Source: Janthinobacterium sp. 17J80-10 (GTDB lineage: Bacteria; Pseudomonadota; Gammaproteobacteria; Burkholderiales; Burkholderiaceae_D). From it: DNA of 64,000 bases. The translations under genes were made by a program, and so were the position numbers. Numbering within the stretch: the stretch's first letter is position 1; each line of letters starts with the position of its first letter. The stretch lies in contig NZ_CP035311.1 in NCBI RefSeq assembly GCF_004114795.1, forward strand, positions 3,224,001 to 3,288,000, written 5' to 3'. Under the pieces are notes generated by a model, which was not told the origin of the DNA, ran no database searches, and saw only the letters and a program-made list of their open reading frames with translations. This document shows, in pieces, positions 30,119 to 39,544 of the stretch.

Positions 30119-32419
30119 TTATTCGATCTCGGCAGCTTCCAGCGGTGCGGCTGGCGGCGCAATGTCGCCTTCGATAAACTCCAGCTTGACCTGATCCTTC
30201 TCGTCCAGATCCACCGTCACGCGTCCGCCGGAGACCAGGCGGCCAAACAGCAATTCGTCGGCCAGGGCCTTGCGGATCATGTCCTGGATCAGGCGCGACA
30301 TCGGGCGCGCTCCCATGAGCGGATCGAATCCCTTCTTTGCCAGGAAGCGGCGCAGCTTCTCGGAGAAGACGGCATCGACTTTTTTCTCGTGCAGCTGCTC
30401 TTCGAGTTGCATGAGGAACTTGTCCACCACGCGCAGGATGATTTCCTCGTCGAGCGCCTTGAAGCTGATGACGGCATCGAGGCGGTTGCGGAACTCCGGC
30501 GTAAACATGCGCTTGATGTCGGCCATTTCGTCACCCGCCTCGCGCTGCTCGGTGAACCCGATGGTGCGCCTTTGCAGGCTTTCGGCACCCGCATTGGTGG
30601 TCATGATGATGATGACATTGCGGAAGTCCGCCTTGCGCCCGTTGTTATCGGTCAGCGTGCCGTGATCCATCACCTGCAGCAGGATATTGAAAATATCCGG
30701 ATGCGCCTTTTCGATCTCGTCGAGCAGCAGCACCGCATGCGGCTTCTTGGTGATCGCCTCGGTCAGCAAGCCGCCCTGGTCGAAACCGACGTAGCCAGGC
30801 GGCGCGCCGATCATGCGGCTGACTGCGTGGCGCTCCATGTACTCCGACATATCGAAGCGGATCAGATCAATGCCGAGGATGAAGGCCAGCTGCTTGGCGA
30901 CCTCGGTCTTGCCGACGCCCGTGGGGCCGGAGAAGAGGAAGGAGCCGATCGGCTTGTCTGTCTTGCCCAGGCCCGCGCGTGCCATCTTGATGGCCGACGC
31001 CAGTGCCTCAATGGCCGGATCCTGGCCGAACACGACGTTTTTCAGGTCGCGGTCGATGGTCTGCAGCTTGCTGCGATCATCCTGGTTGACGGTCTGCGGC
31101 GGAATGCGCGCGATCTTGGCGATGATGTCCTCGATCTCGGCCTTGCCGATGGTTTTTTTCTGCTTGGACTTGGGCAGGATGCGTTGTGCAGCACCAGCCT
31201 CGTCGATAACGTCGATGGCCTTGTCGGGCAAGTGACGGTCGTTGATGAAGCGTGCTGCCAGTTCGGCCGCCGTGGTCAGTGCCGATGCCGAATACTTGAT
31301 GCCGTGGTGTTCCTCGAAACGCGACTTCAGCCCGCGCAGGATCTGCACTGTCTGCTCGACTGTCGGCTCGTTGACATCAATCTTCTGGAAACGACGCGAC
31401 AGGGCATGGTCCTTCTCGAAGACGCCGCGGTATTCGGTGAAGGTGGTTGCGCCGATGCATTTAAGCTGGCCGCTCGACAATGCCGGCTTCAGCAGGTTGG
31501 ACGCATCCAGGGTACCGCCCGAGGCAGCGCCGGCGCCGATGATGGTATGGATCTCGTCGATGAACAGGATGCCGTTCGGATTATCCTTCAGCTGTTTCAG
31601 CACGGCCTTCAGGCGCTGCTCGAAATCGCCGCGGTACTTGGTGCCGGCCAGCAGCGCGCCCATGTCGAGCGAATACACGACCGCATTCTGCAGCACTTCC
31701 GGCACGTCGCCTTGCGTGACGCGCCAGGCCAGGCCCTCGGCGATGGCAGTCTTGCCCACGCCAGCTTCACCAACAAGCAGCGGATTGTTCTTGCGGCGGC
31801 GGCACAGGGTCTGGATCACGCGCTCGACCTCGGCTTCGCGGCCGATCAGCGGATCGATCTTGCCCTCGGCAGCGGCCTTGTTGAGGTTCTGGGTGAACTG
31901 CTCCAGCGGGCTTTCCTTGGCCTGTCCTTCGACCTGCGCATCTTCCGCACCCTCCGGCGACTTTTGCGGATCGCTTTGCTGATCCTTGCGCACCCCGTGG
32001 GAAATGAAATTCACCACGTCCAGGCGCGTCACGCCCTGCTGGTGCAGGTAGTACACCGCGTGCGAATCCTTCTCGCCGAAGATGGCCACCAGCACGTTCG
32101 CGCCGGTGACTTCCTTCTTGCCGTTGGATGCCGATTGCACGTGCATGATGGCACGCTGGATCACGCGCTGGAAACCCAGGGTCGGCTGGGTATCGACCTC
32201 GCTCGTACCGGGCACGGTCGGCGTATTGTCGCTAATAAAATTGGTGAGCGTCTTGCGCAGATCTTCGATGTTGACAGCGCAGGCGCGCAATACTTCCGCA
32301 GCCGACGGGTTGTCCAGCAACGCGAGCAGCAAATGCTCGACAGTGATGAACTCGTGTCGCGCTTGTCGCGCCTCAACGAAGGCCATATGCAAACTAACTT
32401 CAAGTTCTTGCGCAATCAT
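30119..32419 (-). CDS. clpA: ATP-dependent Clp protease ATP-binding subunit ClpA
   Basis: AAA+ unfoldase that feeds substrates to ClpP, including N-degron proteins delivered by ClpS. The 766-residue protein has an N-domain from [20 protein letters not shown], a first Walker [16 protein letters not shown] with [13 protein letters not shown], and a second [15 protein letters not shown] with [15 protein letters not shown]. Both AAA modules look intact. ATG 32419 overlaps the clpS stop by 4 bp (TCAT on the plus strand), so translation is coupled. No clpP is present in this window. Confidence 0.96.
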   Translation of the reverse strand: MIAQELEVSLHMAFVEARQARHEFITVEHLLLALLDNPSAAEVLRACAVNIEDLRKTLTNFISDNTPTVPGTSEVDTQPTLGFQRVIQRAIMHVQSASNGKKEVTGANVLVAIFGEKDSHAVYYLHQQGVTRLDVVNFISHGVRKDQQSDPQKSPEGAEDAQVEGQAKESPLEQFTQNLNKAAAEGKIDPLIGREAEVERVIQTLCRRRKNNPLLVGEAGVGKTAIAEGLAWRVTQGDVPEVLQNAVVYSLDMGALLAGTKYRGDFEQRLKAVLKQLKDNPNGILFIDEIHTIIGAGAASGGTLDASNLLKPALSSGQLKCIGATTFTEYRGVFEKDHALSRRFQKIDVNEPTVEQTVQILRGLKSRFEEHHGIKYSASALTTAAELAARFINDRHLPDKAIDVIDEAGAAQRILPKSKQKKTIGKAEIEDIIAKIARIPPQTVNQDDRSKLQTIDRDLKNVVFGQDPAIEALASAIKMARAGLGKTDKPIGSFLFSGPTGVGKTEVAKQLAFILGIDLIRFDMSEYMERHAVSRMIGAPPGYVGFDQGGLLTEAITKKPHAVLLLDEIEKAHPDIFNILLQVMDHGTLTDNNGRKADFRNVIIIMTTNAGAESLQRRTIGFTEQREAGDEMADIKRMFTPEFRNRLDAVISFKALDEEIILRVVDKFLMQLEEQLHEKKVDAVFSEKLRRFLAKKGFDPLMGARPMSRLIQDMIRKALADELLFGRLVSGGRVTVDLDEKDQVKLEFIEGDIAPPAAPLEAAEIE

Positions 32420-32724
32420 GCTTCCTCCATCACGCACTGCAAGGGATGTCCTGCTTTCCTGGCGTGGGTTAATACCAACTCGACTTTCGTGGACGCAATA
32501 TCCTTGGGATATACGCCGCACATTCCTTTTCCATCGCGGTGCACCTTGAGCATAATTTGCGTAGCAGTCTCACGGTCCTTGTTAAAAAATTCCTGAATGA
32601 TCGCCACCACGAATTCCATCGGGGTGTAATCATCGTTTAACAATAACACCTGGTACATGGGCGGTGGTTTGAGCTTTTGCTCTTGCCGTGCCAGTACCGT
32701 CCCGTTGTCATGCTTAGTTGCCAT
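32416..32724 (-). CDS. clpS: ATP-dependent Clp protease adaptor ClpS
   Basis: A 102-residue adaptor that recognises N-degrons and docks them on the ClpA N-domain. Hallmarks are [20 protein letters not shown], the [20 protein letters not shown] helix and [20 protein letters not shown]. The unstructured N-terminal extension (about 20 residues) needed for substrate transfer is present. It precedes clpA with a 4-bp overlap. The upstream intergenic region is shared with the divergent cold-shock gene. Confidence 0.96.
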   Translation of the reverse strand: MATKHDNGTVLARQEQKLKPPPMYQVLLLNDDYTPMEFVVAIIQEFFNKDRETATQIMLKVHRDGKGMCGVYPKDIASTKVELVLTHARKAGHPLQCVMEEA

Positions 32725-33064
32725 GCGTCTATTCTAATGCTTTCACTTAGGCGCGCAACGCCCGAAAATAATTTCCACTACGGTTTTTAACGATATTACG
32801 CCCTTTCTTGATAGTGCGCAGGTGGCACCGGTTTAGAGTAAAACAAGAGCGATTTGTTGCGAACGCGCATAAATCAATAATTTGCCCATCTGATATCCCT
32901 TGACTTTCCCTTTTTTTCCTAGAACAATGAACAATATTGGCAAGGGTGAAAGTTGCACACTTGTTAATACGAAGTGAGCAGGTTTGAAGAGGGGGCAGCA
33001 TTGCGCGAGCCTTCTTGCTTTTACGGCTCGTGTGATTAGTTCAATTTGAAAGAAGCTTTTTATT
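32725..33064. other. Intergenic region between divergent clpS and cold-shock gene
   Basis: This 340-bp AT-rich stretch has no convincing coding frame. It must contain the clpS promoter (minus) and the csp promoter with what may be a long 5' leader, as is common for cold-shock genes. TTGACT at 32900-32905 followed after 17 nt by AACAAT is one weak plus-strand promoter candidate. No riboswitch or repeat was recognised. Confidence 0.5.
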
Positions 33065-33268
33065 ATGGCAACTGGTACTGTCAAGTGGTTCAACGATTCC
33101 AAAGGTTTCGGTTTTATCACTCCGGATGATGGTGGCGAAGATCTGTTCGCACACTTTTCCGCAATCCAAATGAACGGCTTCAAGACCCTCAAAGAAGGTC
33201 AAAAAGTCCAGTTCGAAGTAACGCAAGGCCCGAAAGGCAAGCAAGCTTCCAACATTCAGGCTCCCTGA
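33065..33268 (+). CDS. Cold-shock domain protein (CspA family)
   Basis: A 67-residue single cold-shock-domain protein that binds single-stranded nucleic acid and acts as RNA chaperone. RNP1 (KGFGFITP) and RNP2-type (DLFAHFSAI) motifs are present, starting [19 protein letters not shown]. Length equals the usual CspA size. A GAAAGAAG stretch upstream may be the ribosome site. The gene stands alone with its own terminator and a possibly long leader. Whether it is cold-induced or constitutive cannot be told. Confidence 0.95.
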   Translation: MATGTVKWFNDSKGFGFITPDDGGEDLFAHFSAIQMNGFKTLKEGQKVQFEVTQGPKGKQASNIQAP

Positions 33269-33289
33269 TTACCTTCAGAATGCCAAATG

Positions 33290-33317
33290 AAAAGCCCCGC
33301 TACCGCGGGGCTTTTTT
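33290..33317 (+). terminator. Terminator of the cold-shock gene
   Basis: Arms AAAAGCCCCGC and GCGGGGCTTTT with a short loop and six T residues, 22 nt after the csp stop codon. Confidence 0.88.
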
Positions 33318-33355
33318 ATTGAATACGGGCCGCCGCAACATCAGCGCGTACCCGT

Positions 33356-33382
33356 AAAAAAAGCCGGACCAAGTCCGGCTTT
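33356..33382 (-). terminator. Terminator of icd
   Basis: Arms AAAGCCGGAC (33360-33369) and GTCCGGCTTT (33373-33382) around a 3-nt loop. The A run at 33356-33362 becomes the T tract on the minus strand, 24 nt past the icd stop. Confidence 0.85.
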
Positions 33383-33405
33383 CGTGTTTTTCCGCTGGCG
33401 CAGAA

Positions 33406-34659
<1,254 letters not shown>

Positions 34660-34922
34660 CTTGGTCTCCAGGTGGAAGGAGGGTTTGACCGGTGTTTTTT
34701 CGAACCGCCGGTTCTAAATCAAATGCTGGTCTTATATAAGACATAAGACAACATTTCGTATTATGCACTAGAATTTTACTCTATGCCATATTGTGGCAAT
34801 AAATTGGGACGCTGACAAGCACCGGCAAGTCCTTGCAAGCGCTCACTCACGCCCATCCGTGCGCTTGCCGAACAAGTACAATCATGCGAGCCACCTGCTC
34901 AATCGCCCTGTTCAAGATCAAG

Positions 34923-35471
34923 ATGCCGCTTATCCTTTTTAACAAGCCTTACTCGGTCATGTGCCAGTTTTCACCGCACCCCGATCGGCAAACGCTGGGC
35001 GATTACATCGCCATTCCCGGCATCTACCCCGCAGGCAGGCTCGATGCCGATAGCGAAGGCCTGGTGCTGCTCACCGATGATGGCAAACTGCAGCATGAAC
35101 TCAGCCATCCGGAACGCAAGCAGGCAAAAACCTATATCGTCCAAGTCGAAGGAAAACCGGACGCGGCGCAACTGGCGCGCCTCGGCGCGCCGCTGGACCT
35201 GGGCGATTTCACGACCCAGCCCTGCCATGCCCGCCAGATCGCCGCCCCGGAATGGCTCTGGCCACGCAATCCTCCGATCCGCCAACGCGCCAACAGCCCG
35301 ACCAGCTGGCTGGCACTAACCCTCACCGAAGGCAAAAACCGGCAAGTCCGGCGCATGACTGCGGCGGTCGGATTGCCAACCCTGCGCCTGGTGCGGATAG
35401 CGATCGGGTCTTTCACATTGGAAAATTACCCTCTGCTGCCGGGAGAATGGCAGGAAGTCGATGCCAATTAA
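34923..35471 (+). CDS. rluE: 23S rRNA pseudouridine synthase, RluE-like
   Basis: RsuA/RluB/E/F-family enzyme. The catalytic-Asp block [20 protein letters not shown] is clear, followed by KTYIVQVEG and the C-terminal [20 protein letters not shown] signature. At 182 residues without an S4 domain it fits RluE, which in E. coli modifies U2457 of 23S rRNA. The frame is open from 34833, but ATG 34923 ([16 protein letters not shown]) gives the family N-terminus. The gene stands alone between icd and a small exported protein. Confidence 0.85.
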   Translation: MPLILFNKPYSVMCQFSPHPDRQTLGDYIAIPGIYPAGRLDADSEGLVLLTDDGKLQHELSHPERKQAKTYIVQVEGKPDAAQLARLGAPLDLGDFTTQPCHARQIAAPEWLWPRNPPIRQRANSPTSWLALTLTEGKNRQVRRMTAAVGLPTLRLVRIAIGSFTLENYPLLPGEWQEVDAN

Positions 35472-35618
35472 CTGCGAACCAACCCGGATGGCCTTCGCCT
35501 TCCGCCACCGAAACATTTCCGGTCTTCTGAAAAAAATGTCAACCGAAGGTCCGACATCCCGTTATTGGAAGTGATTCAATAGAATCGCCTCTCATGAACG
35601 CCTTTTTAGGAGTATCAA

Positions 35619-35870
35619 ATGAAGAAGATTATTGCTGCCCTGGTTGCCGGTCTGTTTGCCACTTCCGTTTTCGCTCAAGCTGCGGCTCCCGCAACTCCGG
35701 CCACCCCGGCCGCACCAGCCGCTACCGCTGAAAAAGCGCCTGCTGCTGCAAAAGCACCGGTCAAGAAGACAAAAGCCAAGAAGTCTACGAAGAAAGCCAA
35801 AAAGGCTGCTGCCGCTCCGGCCGCTGCCGCGCCTGCCGCAGCCCCTGCACCGGCTGGCGCTGCCAAGTAA
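35619..35870 (+). CDS. Small exported Ala/Pro/Lys-rich protein
   Basis: An 83-residue protein with a clean signal peptide (MKKIIAALVAGLFATSVFAQ, cut after the FA residues). The mature part is only Ala, Pro, Thr, Lys and a few Ser/Glu/Val/Gly: an Ala-Pro block, a central KKTKAKKSTKKAKKA basic patch, then another Ala-Pro block. It resembles histone H1-like tails but is predicted to be periplasmic; no enzyme motif exists. An AGGAG site lies 8 nt before the ATG, and a strong terminator follows, so it looks like a real single-gene unit. Function unknown. Confidence 0.75.
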   Translation: MKKIIAALVAGLFATSVFAQAAAPATPATPAAPAATAEKAPAAAKAPVKKTKAKKSTKKAKKAAAAPAAAAPAAAPAPAGAAK

Positions 35871-35887
35871 AAGGCAACCCGCTTCGC

Positions 35888-35916
35888 AAAAAAGGCAGGC
35901 GCGTCCTGCCTTTTTT
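35888..35916 (+). terminator. Terminator after small exported protein
   Basis: Arms AAAAAAGGCAGG and CCTGCCTTTTTT with a 5-nt loop, 18 nt after the stop codon. Confidence 0.88.
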
Positions 35917-35967
35917 GTTTTCCAGTAATTTTGTATTATCCAGTCTGTCCAATTCAGCAGGCAGCCC

Positions 35968-36420
35968 ATGAAAACTATTTTTCCCCGCCTTTTCCGCCCC
36001 ACGCTTGCGGCAGCGCTCATTCTTTGCGCCAGCGCCGCCAGCGCCCAACAGGCGGTAAAGTTTCGTACCCTCCCCCTCAATATCGGCATTCATGTGATCC
36101 AGGCTGAGGCTGCCGCGACCCCGGCACAGCGCGAGCAAGGATTGATGCACCGGGAAAAGATGGGGCCGAACCAGGGCATGGTATTCCTCTTTGAGGGCGC
36201 GACCACGATTTGCATGTGGATGAAGAACACCCTGCTCCCGCTCTCCGTTGCCTTTATCGACGAACAAGGAAAAATCGTGAATATCGCGGACATGCAACCG
36301 CAAAGCACGGAATCGCATTGCGGCGAGAAACCGGTCAAATATGCGCTGGAAATGAATCAGGGCTGGTTCCGGCAAAAGAATATCAAGCCGGGCACCCTGG
36401 TGGATGGCTTGCCGCGCTAA
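35968..36420 (+). CDS. Exported DUF192 family protein
   Basis: A 150-residue protein with an N-terminal signal peptide (about residues 1-26, LAAALILCASAASAQ). The mature part is a DUF192 domain: ATPAQREQGLMHREKMGPNQ, GMVFLFEG, CMWMKNTLLPLSVAFIDEQG and the C-terminal KYALEMNQGWFRQKNIKPGT. DUF192 proteins are widespread and of unsettled function. It is transcribed alone, between two terminators, toward rpsT on the opposite strand. Confidence 0.88.
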   Translation: MKTIFPRLFRPTLAAALILCASAASAQQAVKFRTLPLNIGIHVIQAEAAATPAQREQGLMHREKMGPNQGMVFLFEGATTICMWMKNTLLPLSVAFIDEQGKIVNIADMQPQSTESHCGEKPVKYALEMNQGWFRQKNIKPGTLVDGLPR

Positions 36421-36437
36421 ATCAAAATACCAACAAC

Positions 36438-36466
36438 AAAAGCCGCGTGTTGCACGCGGCTTTTTT
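36438..36466. terminator. Bidirectional terminator between DUF192 gene and rpsT
   Basis: Arms AAAGCCGCGTG and CACGCGGCTTT around a 3-nt loop, with A and T runs outside, in the convergent gap. Confidence 0.87.
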
Positions 36467-36516
36467 ACTTCGCCATCCCGCCAAGCAAGCTCAGCCGGGA
36501 TGCGCAAGCAGATTGA

Positions 36517-36780
36517 TCAGGCCAGCGCCTTGATGGCGGCAGACAGGCGGCTCTTGTGGCGAGCAGCCTTGTTCTTGTGGATGATCTTCTTGTCGGCGAT
36601 GGTGTCGATGGTGGACACGGATGCCTGGAAAATCTGCGCAGCAGCGGCTTTGTCGCCGGCCTGGATCGCCTTGCGCACTGCCTTGATTGCGGTGCGCAGC
36701 GTCGAACGCTGGCTGGAATTGTGAGCGTTCAACTTGACTGCTTGACGAGCACGCTTGCGCGCTTGTGCGGTATTTGCCAT
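36517..36780 (-). CDS. rpsT: 30S ribosomal protein S20
   Basis: An 87-residue, Lys/Ala/Arg-rich helical protein that binds 16S rRNA early in 30S assembly. It begins [20 protein letters not shown] and contains [18 protein letters not shown] and [20 protein letters not shown], the standard S20 pattern. It is a single-gene unit divergent from murJ, a common arrangement in betaproteobacteria. Confidence 0.97.
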   Translation of the reverse strand: MANTAQARKRARQAVKLNAHNSSQRSTLRTAIKAVRKAIQAGDKAAAAQIFQASVSTIDTIADKKIIHKNKAARHKSRLSAAIKALA

Positions 36781-36924
36781 GAAAATATCCTAAACGGTGT
36801 CCGAGTAATGCGTCCGCAATACCAGCATGCAGGTACCACGAGCCAAATTCTGTAAAGCCGTCGAGTATAAGCTTTTTTCATCAGATTGGCAATGACTTGT
36901 TGCCGCACGCTATAATCGTCCCCC

Positions 36925-38475
36925 ATGAACCTGTACAGAGCCTTGGTCACCGTCTCCGGAATGACCCTGTTGTCGCGCATTACCGGCCTATTGCGCGAAT
37001 TCCTGATCGCCCGGGCATTTGGCGCTTCAGCCTACACGGATGCCTTTTTTATTGCCTTCCGCATCCCCAACCTGCTGCGGCGCCTGTTTGCCGAAGGCGC
37101 GTTCTCGCAGGCATTCGTGCCGATCCTGGCGGAATACAAGAACCAGCGCGGCGATGGCGCCACCAAAGAGTTGACCGACCATGTCGCCACCATCCTGGTG
37201 TGGTCCCTGGTGCTGACCAGCCTGGCCGGCATCCTGGCCGCGCCGACGGTGGTGTATTTTATTGCCACCGGCTTAAAAGATGAAGGCGATGTCTTTAATG
37301 CCACTGTCACGATGACACGCATCATGTTCCCGTACATCGGCTTCATGTCGTTCGTTGCACTGGCTGGCGGCATCCTGAATACCTGGCGCGAATTCCGCAT
37401 CCCGGCGTTTACGCCTGTCTTGCTGAACCTATCCTTCATCGCCGCCTCACTCTTCCTGGCTCCGCACCTCAAGCAGCCGGTGTATGCACTGGCGATTGCC
37501 GTATTTATTGGCGGCGTGCTGCAACTGGCGATCCAGATTCCTGCCCTGAAAAAAATCGGCATGTTGCCACGCATCGGCTTTAATCCTTTAGATGCGTGGC
37601 GTGATCCCGGCGTACGGCGCGTCCTGAAGCAAATGGTGCCAGCAACCTTTGCTGTTTCCGTTGGACAAATTAGCATCATCATCAATACCAATATCGCCTC
37701 GCGCCTGGAGAACGGCAGCGTGTCCTGGCTCAATTATGCCGACCGCCTGATGGAATTCCCGACGGGCATGTTGGGCGTGGCGCTTGGCACCATTTTGCTG
37801 CCCAGCCTTTCCAAGGCGCATGCCGATGGCGATCCAGCCGAGTACGCGTCACTGCTTGACTGGGGCTTGCGCCTGACCTTCTTGCTGGCATTACCGGCTG
37901 CGGTAGGCTTGGCCACGCTGTCGGAACCGCTGACCACAACGCTTTTCCATTACGGCAAATTCTCCGCCAACGCAGTCGCCATGACGGAACAGGCATTGAT
38001 CGCCTACGGCGTCGGCTTGCTGGGACTGATCCTGGTAAAAATCCTGGCTCCCGGCTTTTACGCAAAACAAGATATCAAAACCCCGGTCAAAATCGCTATT
38101 GGCGTGTTGATTGCCACGCAGTTGATGAACCTTGCATTTGTTCCGCGGATTGCCCACGCCGGCCTGGCGTTATCGGTTGGCCTCGGCGCATGCCTGAATG
38201 CCGGCCTGCTGTTCTGGGGTTTGCGCCGGCGCGGGATCTACATGGCGCAACCTGGCTGGGGACTGTTTTTCGTCAAGCTGGCAGGCGCGGTCATTCTGAT
38301 GGCAGGCGTGGCCATCTGGGGTGCGGAGCGCTTCAACTGGATTGCGCTGCAGGCCCACCCATTGCAACGCATCGGCGCGCTGGCATTGGTGGGCACTGCC
38401 TGCATCGTCACCTATTTTGCAGCGCTGTTTGCCATGGGTTTCCGGTTCCGCGATTTCAAGCGCCATACTGCATGA
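36925..38475 (+). CDS. murJ: Lipid II flippase MurJ
   Basis: Inner-membrane MOP-superfamily transporter that moves lipid II across the membrane for peptidoglycan synthesis. The 516-residue protein is highly hydrophobic with about 14 helices. The N-terminal GMTLLSRITGLLREFLIARA with FGASAYTDAFFIAFRIPNLL and RRLFAEGAFSQAFVPILAEY is diagnostic, including the essential arginines. It is divergent from rpsT, and a SirB1-like gene begins about 60 nt downstream. Confidence 0.95.
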   Translation: MNLYRALVTVSGMTLLSRITGLLREFLIARAFGASAYTDAFFIAFRIPNLLRRLFAEGAFSQAFVPILAEYKNQRGDGATKELTDHVATILVWSLVLTSLAGILAAPTVVYFIATGLKDEGDVFNATVTMTRIMFPYIGFMSFVALAGGILNTWREFRIPAFTPVLLNLSFIAASLFLAPHLKQPVYALAIAVFIGGVLQLAIQIPALKKIGMLPRIGFNPLDAWRDPGVRRVLKQMVPATFAVSVGQISIIINTNIASRLENGSVSWLNYADRLMEFPTGMLGVALGTILLPSLSKAHADGDPAEYASLLDWGLRLTFLLALPAAVGLATLSEPLTTTLFHYGKFSANAVAMTEQALIAYGVGLLGLILVKILAPGFYAKQDIKTPVKIAIGVLIATQLMNLAFVPRIAHAGLALSVGLGACLNAGLLFWGLRRRGIYMAQPGWGLFFVKLAGAVILMAGVAIWGAERFNWIALQAHPLQRIGALALVGTACIVTYFAALFAMGFRFRDFKRHTA

Positions 38476-38539
38476 TGCGGTAGCGCTCCCGGCGTCGTGG
38501 CATTATGATGGGTAGACATACTGACAGTTTGTGACAACG

Positions 38540-39361
38540 ATGATCAGCGCCCTTGATTATTTTTCCGCGCTCGTGCAACAGGACGACGACCTGCCTCTAT
38601 TTGAGGCAGCCCTGGCGATTGCCCAGGATGCTGACCCCCACCTTGATTTTGGCGCGGTGCAGGAAACCGTCGACAGCTTCGCTGCCGAAGTAAAACGCCG
38701 CCTTCCCTCCGGCGCGTCAGACGTGCAAAAGTTGCGCATGCTCAATCATTACTTCTACCACGAGCTGGGTTTTGCGGGCAACGTCAATGATTACTACGAC
38801 CCGGCCAACAGTTACTTGCAGCGTGTAATCGAGTGCCGGCGCGGCATTCCGATTTCGCTCGCCGTCATTTACATTGAAATGGCGCAACAGATCGACTTGG
38901 AAATTCGCGGGGTGTCGTTTCCGGGGCATTTCCTGATGAAGCTGTCGGTGCCGTCAGGGGAAATCATCCTCGACCCGTTCAATGGCGCCAGCCTGTCGCG
39001 CGAAGAACTGGAAGAACGCCTGGCTCCGTATGTGGGGGATTATCACCAGCCCGACCTGTCACTGGCGACTTACCTGCAGACGGCACAGCCACGCGTCATC
39101 CTGGCGCGTATGCTGCATAACCTGAAGGCGCTGTTTTCCGAACGCGGTGACTGGGAGCGCATGCTGGAAGTGCAGCAGCGGCTGGTCGTGCTGCTGCCAG
39201 GCGACGCGGCAGAACGACGGGACCGGGGGATTGCTTACTCGCATCTGGATTGCCCGCGCGAGGCGGTGGAGGATTTGCAGGCTTATCTGGAAGAATATCC
39301 GGATGCGAATGATGCGGCTAGGTTGAGGGCGCGGGTGGAGGAGTTGCGGGGGGCGGGATGA
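38540..39361 (+). CDS. SirB1-like protein with transglutaminase-like and TPR regions
   Basis: A 273-residue protein of the SirB1/YchA family. The N-terminal half is a transglutaminase-like fold (YYDPANSYLQRVIECRRGIP, ISLAVIYIEMAQQIDL, IRGVSFPGHFLMKL, then ILDPFNGASLS), followed by a TPR-like C-terminal region (RGDWERMLEVQQRLVVLLPG, then RGIAYSHLDCPREAVEDLQA). The molecular function is not established. An in-frame GTG at 38531 would add three residues; no ribosome site clearly decides. It follows murJ closely and may be co-transcribed. Confidence 0.83.
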   Translation: MISALDYFSALVQQDDDLPLFEAALAIAQDADPHLDFGAVQETVDSFAAEVKRRLPSGASDVQKLRMLNHYFYHELGFAGNVNDYYDPANSYLQRVIECRRGIPISLAVIYIEMAQQIDLEIRGVSFPGHFLMKLSVPSGEIILDPFNGASLSREELEERLAPYVGDYHQPDLSLATYLQTAQPRVILARMLHNLKALFSERGDWERMLEVQQRLVVLLPGDAAERRDRGIAYSHLDCPREAVEDLQAYLEEYPDANDAARLRARVEELRGAG

Positions 39362-39544
39362 TTGGACAGAAGCGTATAACCCTCGCTCAGTTTAGCCATC
39401 CCATCCGAAAATCGGGACAATTTATGACTGGTGGTCTTCGATATCAAGAAGGGAGCGTTGCTCCACGCTCTTGAAATCAAATAGGAAGTCGCCGTGCCAA
39501 AGCAAATTACCTATCACCTGGAAAATTGACTTGTTCCGCACGCA

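Noticed and set aside
30086-32596. Long open frame (over 800 codons) on the plus strand opposite clpA/clpS.
   Set aside because: It is the antisense of well-identified genes; GC-rich codon usage keeps the opposite frame open, and the translation has no recognisable domain.
39362-39544. Possible transposase remnant between the SirB1-like gene and the T6SS effector (one frame reads TIYDWWSS, recalling the C-terminal region of some IS transposases).
   Set aside because: The frame is short with nearby stop codons, the similarity covers only a few residues, and no inverted repeats or target duplications were found. I list the region as non-coding.
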